DNA of 48,099 nucleotides from Hyphomicrobium sp. (GTDB lineage: Bacteria; Pseudomonadota; Alphaproteobacteria; Rhizobiales; Hyphomicrobiaceae), in NCBI GenBank assembly GCA_002928395.1, contig PEQZ01000005.1, forward strand, positions 1 to 48,099. The letters run 5' to 3'. The position numbers were made by a program, and so were the translations under genes. The notes below the pieces were generated by a model that saw nothing but the letters and a program-made list of their open reading frames with translations, was not told the DNA's origin and did no database searches. Shown here piece after piece: positions 34,133-42,017 of this stretch (the first letter of the stretch is position 1; each line of letters begins with the position of its first letter).

Positions 34133-34155
34133 CGGGCATCTCCGCGCCGGGACGT

Positions 34156-34545
34156 TCAGCGCCCTAACGCGCAGACAGTGGCTTGGCCCTTGAAGCTCGG
34201 CTTCGAGCGGTAGACCATGTTGATCTGCTTGATAAATCGCTTGCCACCCTTGAGGTCGATCCAGCGCGTTTCGCCGCCGGCCTTGATAATCGATCGCACC
34301 GCCAGGTCATCCGGGTTGCCGTTGCCGTAGACGACCTTGAGATCGAGCACTTCGATTTCGTTCTCTTTGACCTCGAGCTTGATCGCCGAGAAGCGCCCGT
34401 CCTGCTTGCCAACCTCGATCACGTCTCGGTCGGTCAGAAATCCGACCTTGCGGCAGCCGAGAAGTTCGGCCGCGGAAGCAGTCGAGGCCGTGACAGCGCA
34501 GCCAGCGGCCACGATCGCGAGGCCGACCATGCGAGTTGCAGACAT
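34156..34545 (-). CDS. Exported DUF2541-like protein
   Basis: A 129-residue protein with a signal peptide (residues about 1-26, ending STASA). The mature part reads LGCRKVGFLTDRDVIEVG, then IKLEVKENEIEVLDLKVVYG, AVRSIIKAGGETRWIDLKGG and INMVYRS. This beta-rich pattern, with R-x-I-D-L and a following IKQI..VYRS, matches DUF2541-type proteins of unknown function. AGGAG eight bases upstream fixes the ATG at 34545; the open frame extends to 34782 without support. It has its own terminator at 34101-34132, so it is a single-gene unit. Confidence 0.78.
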   Translation of the reverse strand: MSATRMVGLAIVAAGCAVTASTASAAELLGCRKVGFLTDRDVIEVGKQDGRFSAIKLEVKENEIEVLDLKVVYGNGNPDDLAVRSIIKAGGETRWIDLKGGKRFIKQINMVYRSKPSFKGQATVCALGR

Positions 34546-34912
34546 CTTTGAACTCCTGCGAATTGTTCGAGACTTGTGCGAGGCAGCGGCACATCCGCCG
34601 ACTTGGTCCCAATAGACGGCACATTGCGACGTCGTTGTGTCGACTGCATTTTTTGGAATGTCTACTGACAACCAAGCGCCGGATTTCATGATGCGATCTT
34701 GGGATCGAGAGGCTGCGACCGCGTCAAGACGATGACACGCGCAGGGCGGCCAGGGACAGGGCCGGAGTCGTGGGGTTCTCAACCCGACACCGAATCTGAC
34801 GGATTTCCATAAACAACGTTCAGTAACTGTTCAGGGGAACACTGGCATTGTCCGTGGTGTCGATGCGGTCGGGCCGACGAGTTCGCCCGCCGGAGCAACC
34901 AGGGAGGAACCC
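34546..34912. other. Divergent intergenic region
   Basis: It contains no gene that I can support. It must hold promoters for both neighbours and includes the CGTTCAGT/GTTCAG direct-repeat motif at 34817-34834 that recurs before the next paralogue. Confidence 0.5.
34817..34834 (+). promoter_or_regulatory. Direct-repeat motif upstream of helical protein A
   Basis: CGTTCAGTAACTGTTCAG contains two GTTCAG half-sites with an 11-bp period, 79 bp before the gene at 34913. OmpR-family regulators bind half-sites spaced about this way. The same layout occurs at 35312. Confidence 0.45.
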
Positions 34913-35254
34913 ATGACGAAGCTGACGAACTCGCTTACCGCGAAGGTGGCCACGACTGTCGCCGCACTCACGTTGCTTGCTGCGCCACTCAAGGCGGATC
35001 GCTGGCACTACATGATCGACGATCGCCTGGCCGAGCACGAGCGCATCCTGTTCGACGGCGTGAAAAACGGCTCGATCAGTTACGCGGAATTGCAGGACCT
35101 GCGACGCGGCTTCCGTTTCATCGTCAAGCAAGTGAGCAAAGCCAAGCGTGACGGAGAACTGAGTGTGGCCGAGCGGGATCGTATTCGGCGCTTGCAGGAC
35201 CAGTTTGCCACCGCCTTGTTTCAGGAGCGCAACGACGGTCAGCGCCGCTGGTGA
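34913..35254 (+). CDS. Small exported helical protein A
   Basis: A 113-residue protein with a signal peptide (residues about 1-28, VATTVAALTLLAAPLKA). The mature part is almost entirely helical and charged: LAEHERILFDGVKNGSISYA, then ELQDLRRGF, AKRDGELSVAERDRIRRLQ and ERNDGQRRW. It is a paralogue of the protein at 35415 and belongs to a common but uncharacterised group of secreted proteobacterial helical proteins with a G-x-L/I-T/S-x-x-E pattern. AGGGAGG upstream gives a strong start. Confidence 0.8.
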   Translation: MTKLTNSLTAKVATTVAALTLLAAPLKADRWHYMIDDRLAEHERILFDGVKNGSISYAELQDLRRGFRFIVKQVSKAKRDGELSVAERDRIRRLQDQFATALFQERNDGQRRW

Positions 35255-35311
35255 AGTCACGGGCGCCGCTGGCCGCCAAGGGCTACCGGAATGAACGGCA
35301 GATGAAATCAG

Positions 35312-35330
35312 CGTTCAGTTTGAGTTCAAG
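35312..35330 (+). promoter_or_regulatory. Direct-repeat motif upstream of helical protein B
   Basis: CGTTCAGTTTGAGTTCAAG repeats the layout of the 34817 motif: CGTTCAGT, then GTTCA with the same 11-bp period, 85 bp before the gene at 35415. Two paralogues with the same motif at nearly the same distance suggest one regulator. Confidence 0.45.
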
Positions 35331-35414
35331 GCTCTGGTTGCATGTTGGGCTCATCAGATCACGACCGCCTCGCCGATCACCGGTGACGCACAACCGCAAG
35401 AGAGAGATACTTCG

Positions 35415-35768
35415 ATGAAAGCACTCAAAACAACCGTTCTTATTGCTACCCTGACGCTGGTCGCGTCGACCGGTTTTGCCGCCGCCCACTCGACGAAACA
35501 GATCGACCGCAATCAAGCTTTGCAGTTCGAGAAGATCGAGGACGCGCGTCTCCGCGGCGATCTGACCAAGCGCGAGTACCGGCAGCTTCTGGAAGAGCAG
35601 AACCGCATCGCCGACCTCGAGCGGGCGGCCAAGGCCGACGGTCGGGTAACGGGCCGCGAGGTCCGCGAGTTGAAGTCCGCCCAGAGCGAAGCTCGCGAGA
35701 ACATATCGAGCGAGGAACAGGACGGCCAGAAGGCTTGGCTGCGCCGGTTCCTTTACAAGACGCGCTGA
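35415..35768 (+). CDS. Small exported helical protein B
   Basis: A 117-residue paralogue of the preceding protein, with a signal peptide (residues about 1-24, TLTLVASTGFAAA). The mature part reads FEKIEDARLRGDLTKREYRQ, LLEEQNRIADLE, AAKADGRVTGREVRELKSAQ and EEQDGQKAWLRR. Compared with protein A, the pattern G-D/S-L/I-T/S-x-x-E, then AK-x-DG, then E-x-x-DGQ is kept, but most other residues differ. It has its own motif and leader 160 bp after protein A and ends at a strong terminator. Function is unknown; periplasmic stress or metal-related roles are guesses only. Confidence 0.8.
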   Translation: MKALKTTVLIATLTLVASTGFAAAHSTKQIDRNQALQFEKIEDARLRGDLTKREYRQLLEEQNRIADLERAAKADGRVTGREVRELKSAQSEARENISSEEQDGQKAWLRRFLYKTR

Positions 35769-35794
35769 TCGCCGGTAGCGATGTCGAACGACAG

Positions 35795-35821
35795 AGGCCG
35801 TCCTGGAAGGGCGGCCTTTTT
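35795..35821 (+). terminator. Intrinsic terminator after helical protein B
   Basis: AGGCCGTCC pairs with GGGCGGCCT (one wobble) around a short TGGAA loop and is followed by a T tract. It lies 27 bp after the stop. Confidence 0.75.
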
Positions 35822-35885
35822 ACGTATGTGTGCCAGGCGGGGCGCTGGTTCAGGGGGGCGAGCGTCAAGGTCCGGGCGGCTGTGA

Positions 35886-37463
35886 TCAGAGTGTTGACGA
35901 GGCTTCCGGACAGATTTCCTTGGCGCGAACCATCGCCAGATCGCGGTTCCCGAACTCTCCATCGACGACGCCACGGGGGGCGCGGGTCCGAATAAAGTTG
36001 TTCGTCATGAATTGCTCGAAACCCGGGACTACCGACAGCACGATCAACTCGACCGCGACAGACGAAGACGAGCGGATCAGGACGGTTTGCGTGCCGCCAT
36101 AACTCGCCATCAGAATGCGGCAACTGCCATGGGCGTTCTTGGCCTCGGCGACGACCTGGGCGGCTGCGAAGGGTGCTGCCGCCGCCGCGAACGCAATCGT
36201 CGCGCCTTGCTGCAGAGCCTCAGGCTGCACGGGGGGGCGCGGCTCGGGAGGCGAGGGCTTGGAGATCAACGCAGTAGGGGATGACGGACCGATGCCAATC
36301 GGTCCGACCACCGACTTTGACGGTTGCGCTGAGGTGCTGGCCGCGACGGCGGCCTCGATGCGGGCATCGCCGGCTGCTTGAGCCTGGGGCCTCGGGCCAT
36401 TGAACGGTTCATTGAACGGTTCCGGGCGCACGATCCGTCGTGGCGGCATGTCTCCGTCGACGGCGCGTGTCCATACGGTCGTGACGGCAGATCCCGGTGC
36501 TGGCGTTGGGGCTGCCGCTTTCCGCGCCGCGGGATTGCCAACGATTGGGTCGGCTGCGGCAAGAGGCGCGATCGCCGTGCGCACCAGCCGAGGCTCGCCG
36601 CCGAGAGCTGAGCGTGGTGCCGTATTCGGACCTGTCGTGGCGTCGATCGCCGCCCGGCCCGCACAATGGCCTTGCCGATAACGCTCGGCCACCCCTTCGA
36701 TCGAGCGGCCGTACTTCGGGTCGACAGCCCAACGTCGTGCAAGATCAGCGAAGCGGACGGGCCGCCGAAGTTTCGAGGAGGCGGAAACGATGTCGTCCTG
36801 CTTCAATTGCGTGCGCGCACCGACAGGGTTTGGCACCCGTTCGCCGGAATAGGCGACGAGGTGCTGGATCTGGGCGAGCACGCCGGTCGAAATACTTGGA
36901 TAACTGTCGCCGGGTACGCCGCCACCGGTGGTTCCGAGGCCGGCGAAGTTGTTCTGGCTCGGCCGCACATCGCCCGTGAAGGTGAGGTTTCCTGTCTCGA
37001 TCAACATTTGGAAGAAGGCGTAGTCCCAGCGGACGTTCCAGCGCTCGCCGTGGGTCTTGTATAGTTTGGCCAAATCCTTGTAGCGCGGGTCGAGCCGGCC
37101 GTTACTTTCTTGCAGGAACGCCATCAGCCGATCGGGCGTGACACATTGCGGGACCGCGTTGGCGCTATTCGTGCGGATCTCGGTTGCGTCCGCGCTTGGT
37201 CCGGCAAGCACGAGGCCTGCGACCACGACTGCGACTGCCTGCAGGAGCGCGGCCAACGGGCGCGGAATCCGCCGCGGCAACGCCAAACGGTGCGGCCACC
37301 GCCGCGCCAACGCCAACGGGTGCGGCCACCGCCGCGCCAACGCCAACGGGTGCGGCCACCGCCGCGCCAACGCCAACGGGTGCGGCCACCGCCGCGCCAA
37401 CGCCAAATGGTGCGGCCTCCGCCGCTGGGGCGAATGCCGACCACATTGGGCCACGACGATCAT
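35886..37463 (-). CDS. Exported glucosaminidase-domain protein, paralogue 2
   Basis: A protein of up to 525 residues with a peptidoglycan glucosaminidase (PF01832-like) domain: CVTPDRLMAFLQESNGR, then VRWDYAFFQMLIETGNLTFT (with the likely catalytic Glu in LIETG) and PSQNNFAGLGTTGGG. A hydrophobic export segment (LAALLQAVAVVVAGLVLAG) precedes it. A Pro/Ala-rich linker leads to a C-terminal domain bounded by cysteines (GSCRILMASYGGTQTVLIRS ... EICPEA). The start is uncertain. The ATG at 37463 has GGAG upstream, but translation from there passes through a 30-bp tandem repeat encoding RRWPHPLALA copies. A TTG after the repeat is an alternative. It lies 67 bp after its paralogue. Confidence 0.82.
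   Translation of the reverse strand: MIVVAQCGRHSPQRRRPHHLALARRWPHPLALARRWPHPLALARRWPHPLALARRWPHRLALPRRIPRPLAALLQAVAVVVAGLVLAGPSADATEIRTNSANAVPQCVTPDRLMAFLQESNGRLDPRYKDLAKLYKTHGERWNVRWDYAFFQMLIETGNLTFTGDVRPSQNNFAGLGTTGGGVPGDSYPSISTGVLAQIQHLVAYSGERVPNPVGARTQLKQDDIVSASSKLRRPVRFADLARRWAVDPKYGRSIEGVAERYRQGHCAGRAAIDATTGPNTAPRSALGGEPRLVRTAIAPLAAADPIVGNPAARKAAAPTPAPGSAVTTVWTRAVDGDMPPRRIVRPEPFNEPFNGPRPQAQAAGDARIEAAVAASTSAQPSKSVVGPIGIGPSSPTALISKPSPPEPRPPVQPEALQQGATIAFAAAAAPFAAAQVVAEAKNAHGSCRILMASYGGTQTVLIRSSSSVAVELIVLSVVPGFEQFMTNNFIRTRAPRGVVDGEFGNRDLAMVRAKEICPEASSTL
37291..37410. repeat. 30-bp tandem repeat at the 5' end of the second glucosaminidase gene
   Basis: Four units of 30 bp beginning TGCGGCCACCGCCGCGCCAA: three identical and a fourth with small changes. 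Degenerate partial units flank the array on both sides (about 37271-37290 and 37411-37430). Because 30 is divisible by three, copy-number changes would keep the reading frame. Confidence 0.92.
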
Positions 37464-37530
37464 GGGGGGCTCCGGGGACGCGATACGGAAACGGACGGGC
37501 GTTTCGTGGGCGGTGTCGGAAGTCTCGCGC

Positions 37531-38832
37531 TCAGCCTTCGGGGCAGAGTTCGAACGCCTTGTCCAGGGCCTGGGTCGAACTGCCGTACTCGCCGACTGTT
37601 TGCCCACCTCTGGCATAAGCCGCGATGAAGGCTTCGGCCTCGCGCGCTTCGGCACCCTCGTTGACGTCGAGGACCGTGTAGTTGGTCTCTGGGCCACTGC
37701 TGGCTTTGATGATGACCGCCTTGGCGCCGCCGTAACTCGCCTGCCAGACCCGGCACCCCGTTGGGCCTCCCGGCTGAGGCGTAACGGCCGCGGTCGCCGG
37801 AGGTTTGCCGTTGGCCGGGACGGCGGCGGATTTGGTGTCCTTGCCCTTGGATTTTGCTGCGGGGTCCTTGTCCACGGCCGGCTTGGTATCGCGCGCTGGC
37901 TTGTTTGTCTGGGCCAGCGGTTCGATGGCGCTTGCTCCGATGTCTGCCTTATCCGATTTCTCGGTCTCGCCAGCCTCTTTCGGTGCGTTCAGGATGGTGA
38001 TGGCGGGCTGCGGCTTGGCTGCCGCCGCAAGGCCAGCTGCGCCCAGGCCGGAGCGGCTGCCTTCGCCACTAGCGCGCGCTTCGCTCACCGCCTGGCGGGC
38101 GAGTTCAGTGCCGGAAATCCGTTCGTTGTCCTCGACGGATTTGGCGGTCGGAGCGACGGCTGCAACCTTGACGACGCCACCCGCGCCGCGGGCTTCCTGC
38201 ACGAGTTCGGGCCGTGGATCGTCACCCTTGCAGGCGCCGTTGGCAAAGGCTTCAGCGACCGAGGCGATGTCGTCGGAGTAGCGGCGATCCTTGGGCGACC
38301 ACTTCCGCGTAAGGTGCGCGAACGTCATCGGCCCCTTGATGCTCTTCTGCCAGGAGGTGAGAATGCCCCACTCCTGCACCTTGCGGGTCCGCTCGGCCGT
38401 TGGATTGTCGAGCTTGGCGCCCGAGTACATCAGCACGTGCTCGAGGTGCGCTTGCGCTCCGGTCGAGATGTCCTTGAAGCTCTCCCCCGGTTCGCCGCCG
38501 CCGGTCGCGCCGAGCCCCGCGAAATTGTTCTGCTTGGGTTTGACGTCGCCCGTGAAGCCGAGGTTTCCAGTTTCGACCAGCATCTGGAAAAAGGCATAGT
38601 CCCAACGGATGCCGAGCGCCTCGCCATGCCGCATGTATTCGGTCGCGAGGCCATCGAACTGCGATTGGAGCTTGGTATTGCGCGCCTTCACGAAGGCCAT
38701 CAAGCGGCCGGGGGTGACGCAGGCTGGGACGGCGTTGTCCTTACTGGCCTTGATCGCAGGCAATTCGGCGGCGGCGGCCGGAAACGAAGCGACGAGTGTG
38801 AATGCGGCGAAGGATGCGGCGCGATAAAGCAT
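37531..38832 (-). CDS. Exported glucosaminidase-domain protein, paralogue 1
   Basis: A 433-residue exported protein with a signal peptide (residues about 1-22, AASFAAFTLVASFPAAAA). The glucosaminidase-type domain reads CVTPGRLMAFVKARNTK, IRWDYAFFQMLVETGNLGFT, KQNNFAGLGATGGGEPGESF and ISTGAQAHLEHVLMYSGAKL. The likely catalytic Glu is in LVETG. After an Ala/Pro/Lys-rich linker comes a cysteine-bounded C-terminal domain (TGCRVWQASYGGAKAVIIKA ... FELCPEG) shared with the downstream paralogue. The enzyme would cut glycan strands of peptidoglycan. It probably forms an operon with the second copy. Confidence 0.87.
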   Translation of the reverse strand: MLYRAASFAAFTLVASFPAAAAELPAIKASKDNAVPACVTPGRLMAFVKARNTKLQSQFDGLATEYMRHGEALGIRWDYAFFQMLVETGNLGFTGDVKPKQNNFAGLGATGGGEPGESFKDISTGAQAHLEHVLMYSGAKLDNPTAERTRKVQEWGILTSWQKSIKGPMTFAHLTRKWSPKDRRYSDDIASVAEAFANGACKGDDPRPELVQEARGAGGVVKVAAVAPTAKSVEDNERISGTELARQAVSEARASGEGSRSGLGAAGLAAAAKPQPAITILNAPKEAGETEKSDKADIGASAIEPLAQTNKPARDTKPAVDKDPAAKSKGKDTKSAAVPANGKPPATAAVTPQPGGPTGCRVWQASYGGAKAVIIKASSGPETNYTVLDVNEGAEAREAEAFIAAYARGGQTVGEYGSSTQALDKAFELCPEG

Positions 38833-38907
38833 GGGAACGATCCGACTCTGTACTGACGCGGCAAGGGCGTGTGGCGGCGCCCCGATCCAGCAGTCGTGTT
38901 TAGATGC

Positions 38908-38917
38908 TTAACGTTAA
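38908..38917. promoter_or_regulatory. TTAACGTTAA palindrome in the glucosaminidase promoter region
   Basis: This perfect 10-bp AT-rich palindrome lies 76 bp upstream of the first glucosaminidase gene in otherwise GC-rich sequence. It may be an operator; the binding protein is unknown. Confidence 0.3.
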
Positions 38918-39038
38918 TGATCGGTTTACGCCTGACGTTGCGCGATCTCCATCAAGGCCCATCTTTGGGGCGCGAATGGGAGCCGACCTCGGGTGAAATT
39001 GTGGCAGCGAGGAGTGTCGGCGGCCGGAACAGGTCAGG

Positions 39039-39788
39039 TCAGGTCAGGTGCTGGCCGCTGTCGAGCGCGATCATCTGGCCGGTCATGGCAGGGGCGCCGA
39101 GAATAAATCGGACCGCCGACGCGATCTCTTCAGCGGTTGGCCCGCGCTTCAAGAGTGTGGATTGCCATTCGTCGGCGAACTCCTGGTCGGTCTGGTGGAT
39201 GCTGCGCAGCACCGGTCCTGGCCCGATGGCGTTGACACGAATGCGCGGGGCCAGCGCCTGGGCCAGCGTGCGGGTTGCCGTCCACAGACCAGCTTTTGAA
39301 ATCGTGTACGAGAAGAAGTCTGGCGTCAGTTTCCACACGCGCTGGTCGATGATGTTGATGATGTTGCCGCCGGCATCGGGAGGCAGTCGCTCGACCATGG
39401 CTTGGGCAAGGAACACCGGTGCTTTCAGGTTGATGTCGAGGTGGAGGTCCCACAGCTCGGGTCGCAACGAACCTATGGTGTCGAGGTGGAACTCGGACGC
39501 ATTGTTGATGAGGCAGGTCGGCGCGCTAAGCACCTCGGTGCAGTTCCGGACAAGTCGCCTGATCGCATCGAGGCTGCCGAGATCGGCTTCGAGAGCATGA
39601 GCCCGTCCGCCGGTGGCTACGATTTCGGCCACCACGGCATCGGCTTCAGCCCGCGAGTTGCGATAATGGACGGCGACCCTCCAGCCGTCGCGGGCCAATG
39701 AAATTGCGATCTCGCGCCCGATGCGCCTGGCCGCTCCAGTGACGAGGGCGACTTTGGGGGCGGGTGGCAAAGCGGGGGTGATGGTCAT
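39039..39788 (-). CDS. Short-chain dehydrogenase, pteridine-reductase-like
   Basis: A 249-residue SDR. The cofactor loop is TGAARRIG (18-25), with Arg where most SDRs have Gly. The T-G-x3-R-x-G form is typical of pteridine reductases (PTR1, FolM). The active site is Tyr161 and Lys165 in FFSYTISKAGL, and the usual serine is replaced by Asp148 in NIIDQRV, also as in FolM/PTR1. It therefore probably reduces a pterin with NADPH. The stop codon lies inside a (AGGTC)4 repeat at 39031-39050, so the last residues depend on repeat number. It is a single gene; no folate genes are adjacent. Confidence 0.88.
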   Translation of the reverse strand: MTITPALPPAPKVALVTGAARRIGREIAISLARDGWRVAVHYRNSRAEADAVVAEIVATGGRAHALEADLGSLDAIRRLVRNCTEVLSAPTCLINNASEFHLDTIGSLRPELWDLHLDINLKAPVFLAQAMVERLPPDAGGNIINIIDQRVWKLTPDFFSYTISKAGLWTATRTLAQALAPRIRVNAIGPGPVLRSIHQTDQEFADEWQSTLLKRGPTAEEIASAVRFILGAPAMTGQMIALDSGQHLT

Positions 39789-40229
39789 GGTGCGGGATTT
39801 CGGCCTGGCCTGCGGGGCGCTCGAAACAATTCACGGAACGCCCTGTATACGCTCGATAGCCCCCCTTCGACCCACAGCGCAATCCGCTATACCGAAAACC
39901 TCGGGTGAACCCGTGTCACGTAAACGCCAAGCGGATTGCGTCGGCGGCTGCCCAATTTCTAATCAATCGTGCCAAATATTCATGCAAGCAGTCGCCAAGA
40001 CATGCTGCCTCCCTGTGCTGACATTGTGCAACAAACAATCAATAGATCCAGTTCGTGACGCAACGGATACACAGGGGTTGCTGCAATGGCTCGAATGTCG
40101 CTTTAGGCTTGAGATTTTGCGAGCCAAGTCGTTCTTAAGCCTCACGTCTTGCGGGCGATTCTGTGGTGCGACCGTCGCAACCAGGAAAGCGCCCAGGTTC
40201 AACGGATGAAATGGCAGGGGGACGAGAAC
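39789..40229. other. 440-bp intergenic region upstream of the porin pseudogene
   Basis: No credible gene is seen. It is more AT-rich than its surroundings around 39955-40060 (for example ACAAACAATCAATAG) and presumably held the porin promoter. Confidence 0.5.
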
Positions 40230-41052
40230 ATGATGAAGTTGGTTCGTTCGACGGTTCAGGGGGCTGCGGTCGCGGGCATTGCACTGGCCGCTTTGGCCGC
40301 TCCGGCGTTCGCCGGCAGTTTGAAGGATGAAGCGCCAGCCGAGGAAGGCCGCAAGCTGACCTGGTCGTTCAACATCGCGGGCACCTCGGACTACGTGTTC
40401 CGCGGGCATCTCGCAGACCGACAATGACGGGACCCTGCAGGGCGCCATCGATATTGGCTACGGCATCTTCTACGCGGGTATCTGGGGCTCCGGTCTGGAC
40501 TTCCAGGCTGCCTTCAACGACGCACAGCTCGAAATCGATCTCTATGCCGGCATCAAGCCCGTGTGGGGCCCGGCGACGTTCGACTTCGGCGTGATTTACT
40601 ACGTCTATCCGGGCGCAGACTTTATCGCCCCGATCGTTGGACCTGATCTCGACTATTTCGAGTTCAAGGCTGGTGTGAGCGGAGAAGTCATCAAGAACTT
40701 GTCCGCAGGTGCAACGGTGTTCTACTCGCCGGATTATTTCGGTGAGACAGGCAGCGCTTGGACGGTCGAAGAAACATTGGCCTAGACGCTCCCTGCGATC
40801 GGCAAGATCGTTCCCTCCGTCAGCGGTCTGATCGGCTACCAGGATGGCAGTGATGCTGATTATCTCGCCTTCAACGGCTTTGATAATTACGTTTACTGGA
40901 ACGTTGGTGTCGGCGTCGCGCTCGACAAGTTGACCCTCGACTTCCGCTACCACGGGACCGACGCAGAGAACGCGACCTCGGTCGGTCTCAGCTGCATCAA
41001 CAACTACTGCGATGACCGCTTCGTCTTCACCGCTAAGGTCACGCTGCCCTGA
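40230..41052 (+). pseudogene. TorF family (TIGR02001) putative porin, disrupted
   Basis: This is an outer-membrane beta-barrel protein gene with two lesions. The first frame gives a signal peptide (GIALAALAAPAFA) and LTWSFNIAGTSDYVFRG. An extra G in GCGGGCATC (40404-40406) then shifts the frame; the barrel continues as ISQTDNDGTLQGAIDIGYGI and FEFKAGVSGEVIKNLSAG. A TAG stop at 40783-40785 interrupts it after SAWTVEETLA. Past the stop the frame is open and family-like to LDKLTLDFRYHGT and CDDRFVFTAKVTLP at the natural end. Without the lesions it would be about 273 residues, the normal length. A terminator follows, so the locus is otherwise intact. Confidence 0.85.
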
Positions 41053-41082
41053 TCCTGCGGGTTCTCTCTCGCACTTCAGTAG

Positions 41083-41112
41083 AAAAAGCCGGGGCTCACG
41101 CCTCGGCTTTTT
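41083..41112. terminator. Bidirectional terminator after the porin locus
   Basis: AAAAAGCCG (41083-41091) pairs with CGGCTTTTT (41104-41112), with further GGC/GCC pairing inside. It is flanked by A and T tracts, so it can serve both the porin and the convergent TIGR00266 gene. Confidence 0.75.
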
Positions 41113-41171
41113 CTTTTTGCGTTGCGGCCGCAGGGAAACGAGGGGGGACGATGCACCTCCCCCGTTCCCGG

Positions 41172-42017
41172 TCAGGAATTGTCGCCGTCGAACACGCCGC
41201 CGATCGGGCCGAGGAGTGAACCCTCGCCCTTGCCGCCCATCGGCCCGGCGTTGGCGATGATGCGGCCAGCGAGCCGCGAGAAGGGCAGGCTCTGGATCCA
41301 CACTGTACCGGGGCCGCGCAGCCGGGCGAAAAACACGCCTTCACCACCGAAGATCATCGATTTCACCGAGCCCGCGCGCACGATGTCGAAGTCGATGGTT
41401 GCCGTCATGGCGGCCACGCAGCCGGTATCGACGTGCAACTCCTCGCCGGCCGCGAGTACCCGCTCGATCACCGCGCCGCCGACGTGAACGAACGCCATGC
41501 CGTCACCCTCGAGCTTTTGCATGATGAAGCCTTCACCGCCGAACAGCCCGGTCATGATCTTTTTCTGGAAGAAGATCCCGACAGATACCCCCTTGGCCGC
41601 GCAGAGGAATGCGTCCTTCTGGGCAACCAGCGTGCCGCCCATCTGCGCGAGATCAAAGGCGAGGATCGAGCCGGGATAAGGCGCTGCGAACGCCACGCGC
41701 GCCTTGCCCTGACCTTCATGGGTGAAGACGGTCATGAACAGGCTCTCGCCGGTCAGCAACCGTTTGCCGGCGCTGGCGAGCTTGCCAAAAAAGCCACCCG
41801 ACGCCTTGCTGCCATCGCCGAACACCGTGTCCATGTGGACTGTCGGATCCTTGAACATCATCGAACCGGCTTCCGCGATGGCGCTTTCGCCGGGATCGAG
41901 TTCGATTTCCACGAACTGCATCTCCTGGCCCTTGATCTCGAAATCGATCTCGTGTGCCGTGCCGTGGCCGCGACGGGGCAGGTTTTTGATCGTCGGGACG
42001 GAGCCGTGCTCGTTCAT
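41172..42017 (-). CDS. TIGR00266/AIM24 family protein
   Basis: A 281-residue protein of the TIGR00266 (AIM24-like) family, a beta-sandwich of unknown biochemical role. Blocks are [55 protein letters not shown] and [38 protein letters not shown] and [20 protein letters not shown] follow. The glycine-rich FGGEG repeats are typical. There is no signal peptide. The ATG at 42017 fits the family start and has AGGA upstream. The C-terminus is a Gly-rich tail. Confidence 0.9.
   Translation of the reverse strand: MNEHGSVPTIKNLPRRGHGTAHEIDFEIKGQEMQFVEIELDPGESAIAEAGSMMFKDPTVHMDTVFGDGSKASGGFFGKLASAGKRLLTGESLFMTVFTHEGQGKARVAFAAPYPGSILAFDLAQMGGTLVAQKDAFLCAAKGVSVGIFFQKKIMTGLFGGEGFIMQKLEGDGMAFVHVGGAVIERVLAAGEELHVDTGCVAAMTATIDFDIVRAGSVKSMIFGGEGVFFARLRGPGTVWIQSLPFSRLAGRIIANAGPMGGKGEGSLLGPIGGVFDGDNS

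Noticed and set aside
37271-37430. 30-bp repeats as a CRISPR array
   Set aside because: The units are contiguous without spacers, there is no dyad symmetry typical of CRISPR repeats, and no cas genes are present. It is a simple tandem repeat.
37165-37446. Alternative frame of the 30-bp repeat encoding VGVGAAVAAP units
   Set aside because: It looks more protein-like than the RRWPHPLALA frame, but it does not join the glucosaminidase domain and has no ribosome site; kept only as a note on start uncertainty.
37138-38856. 572-residue plus-strand frame over the glucosaminidase genes
   Set aside because: It is antisense to two clearly conserved exported proteins and has shadow-type composition.
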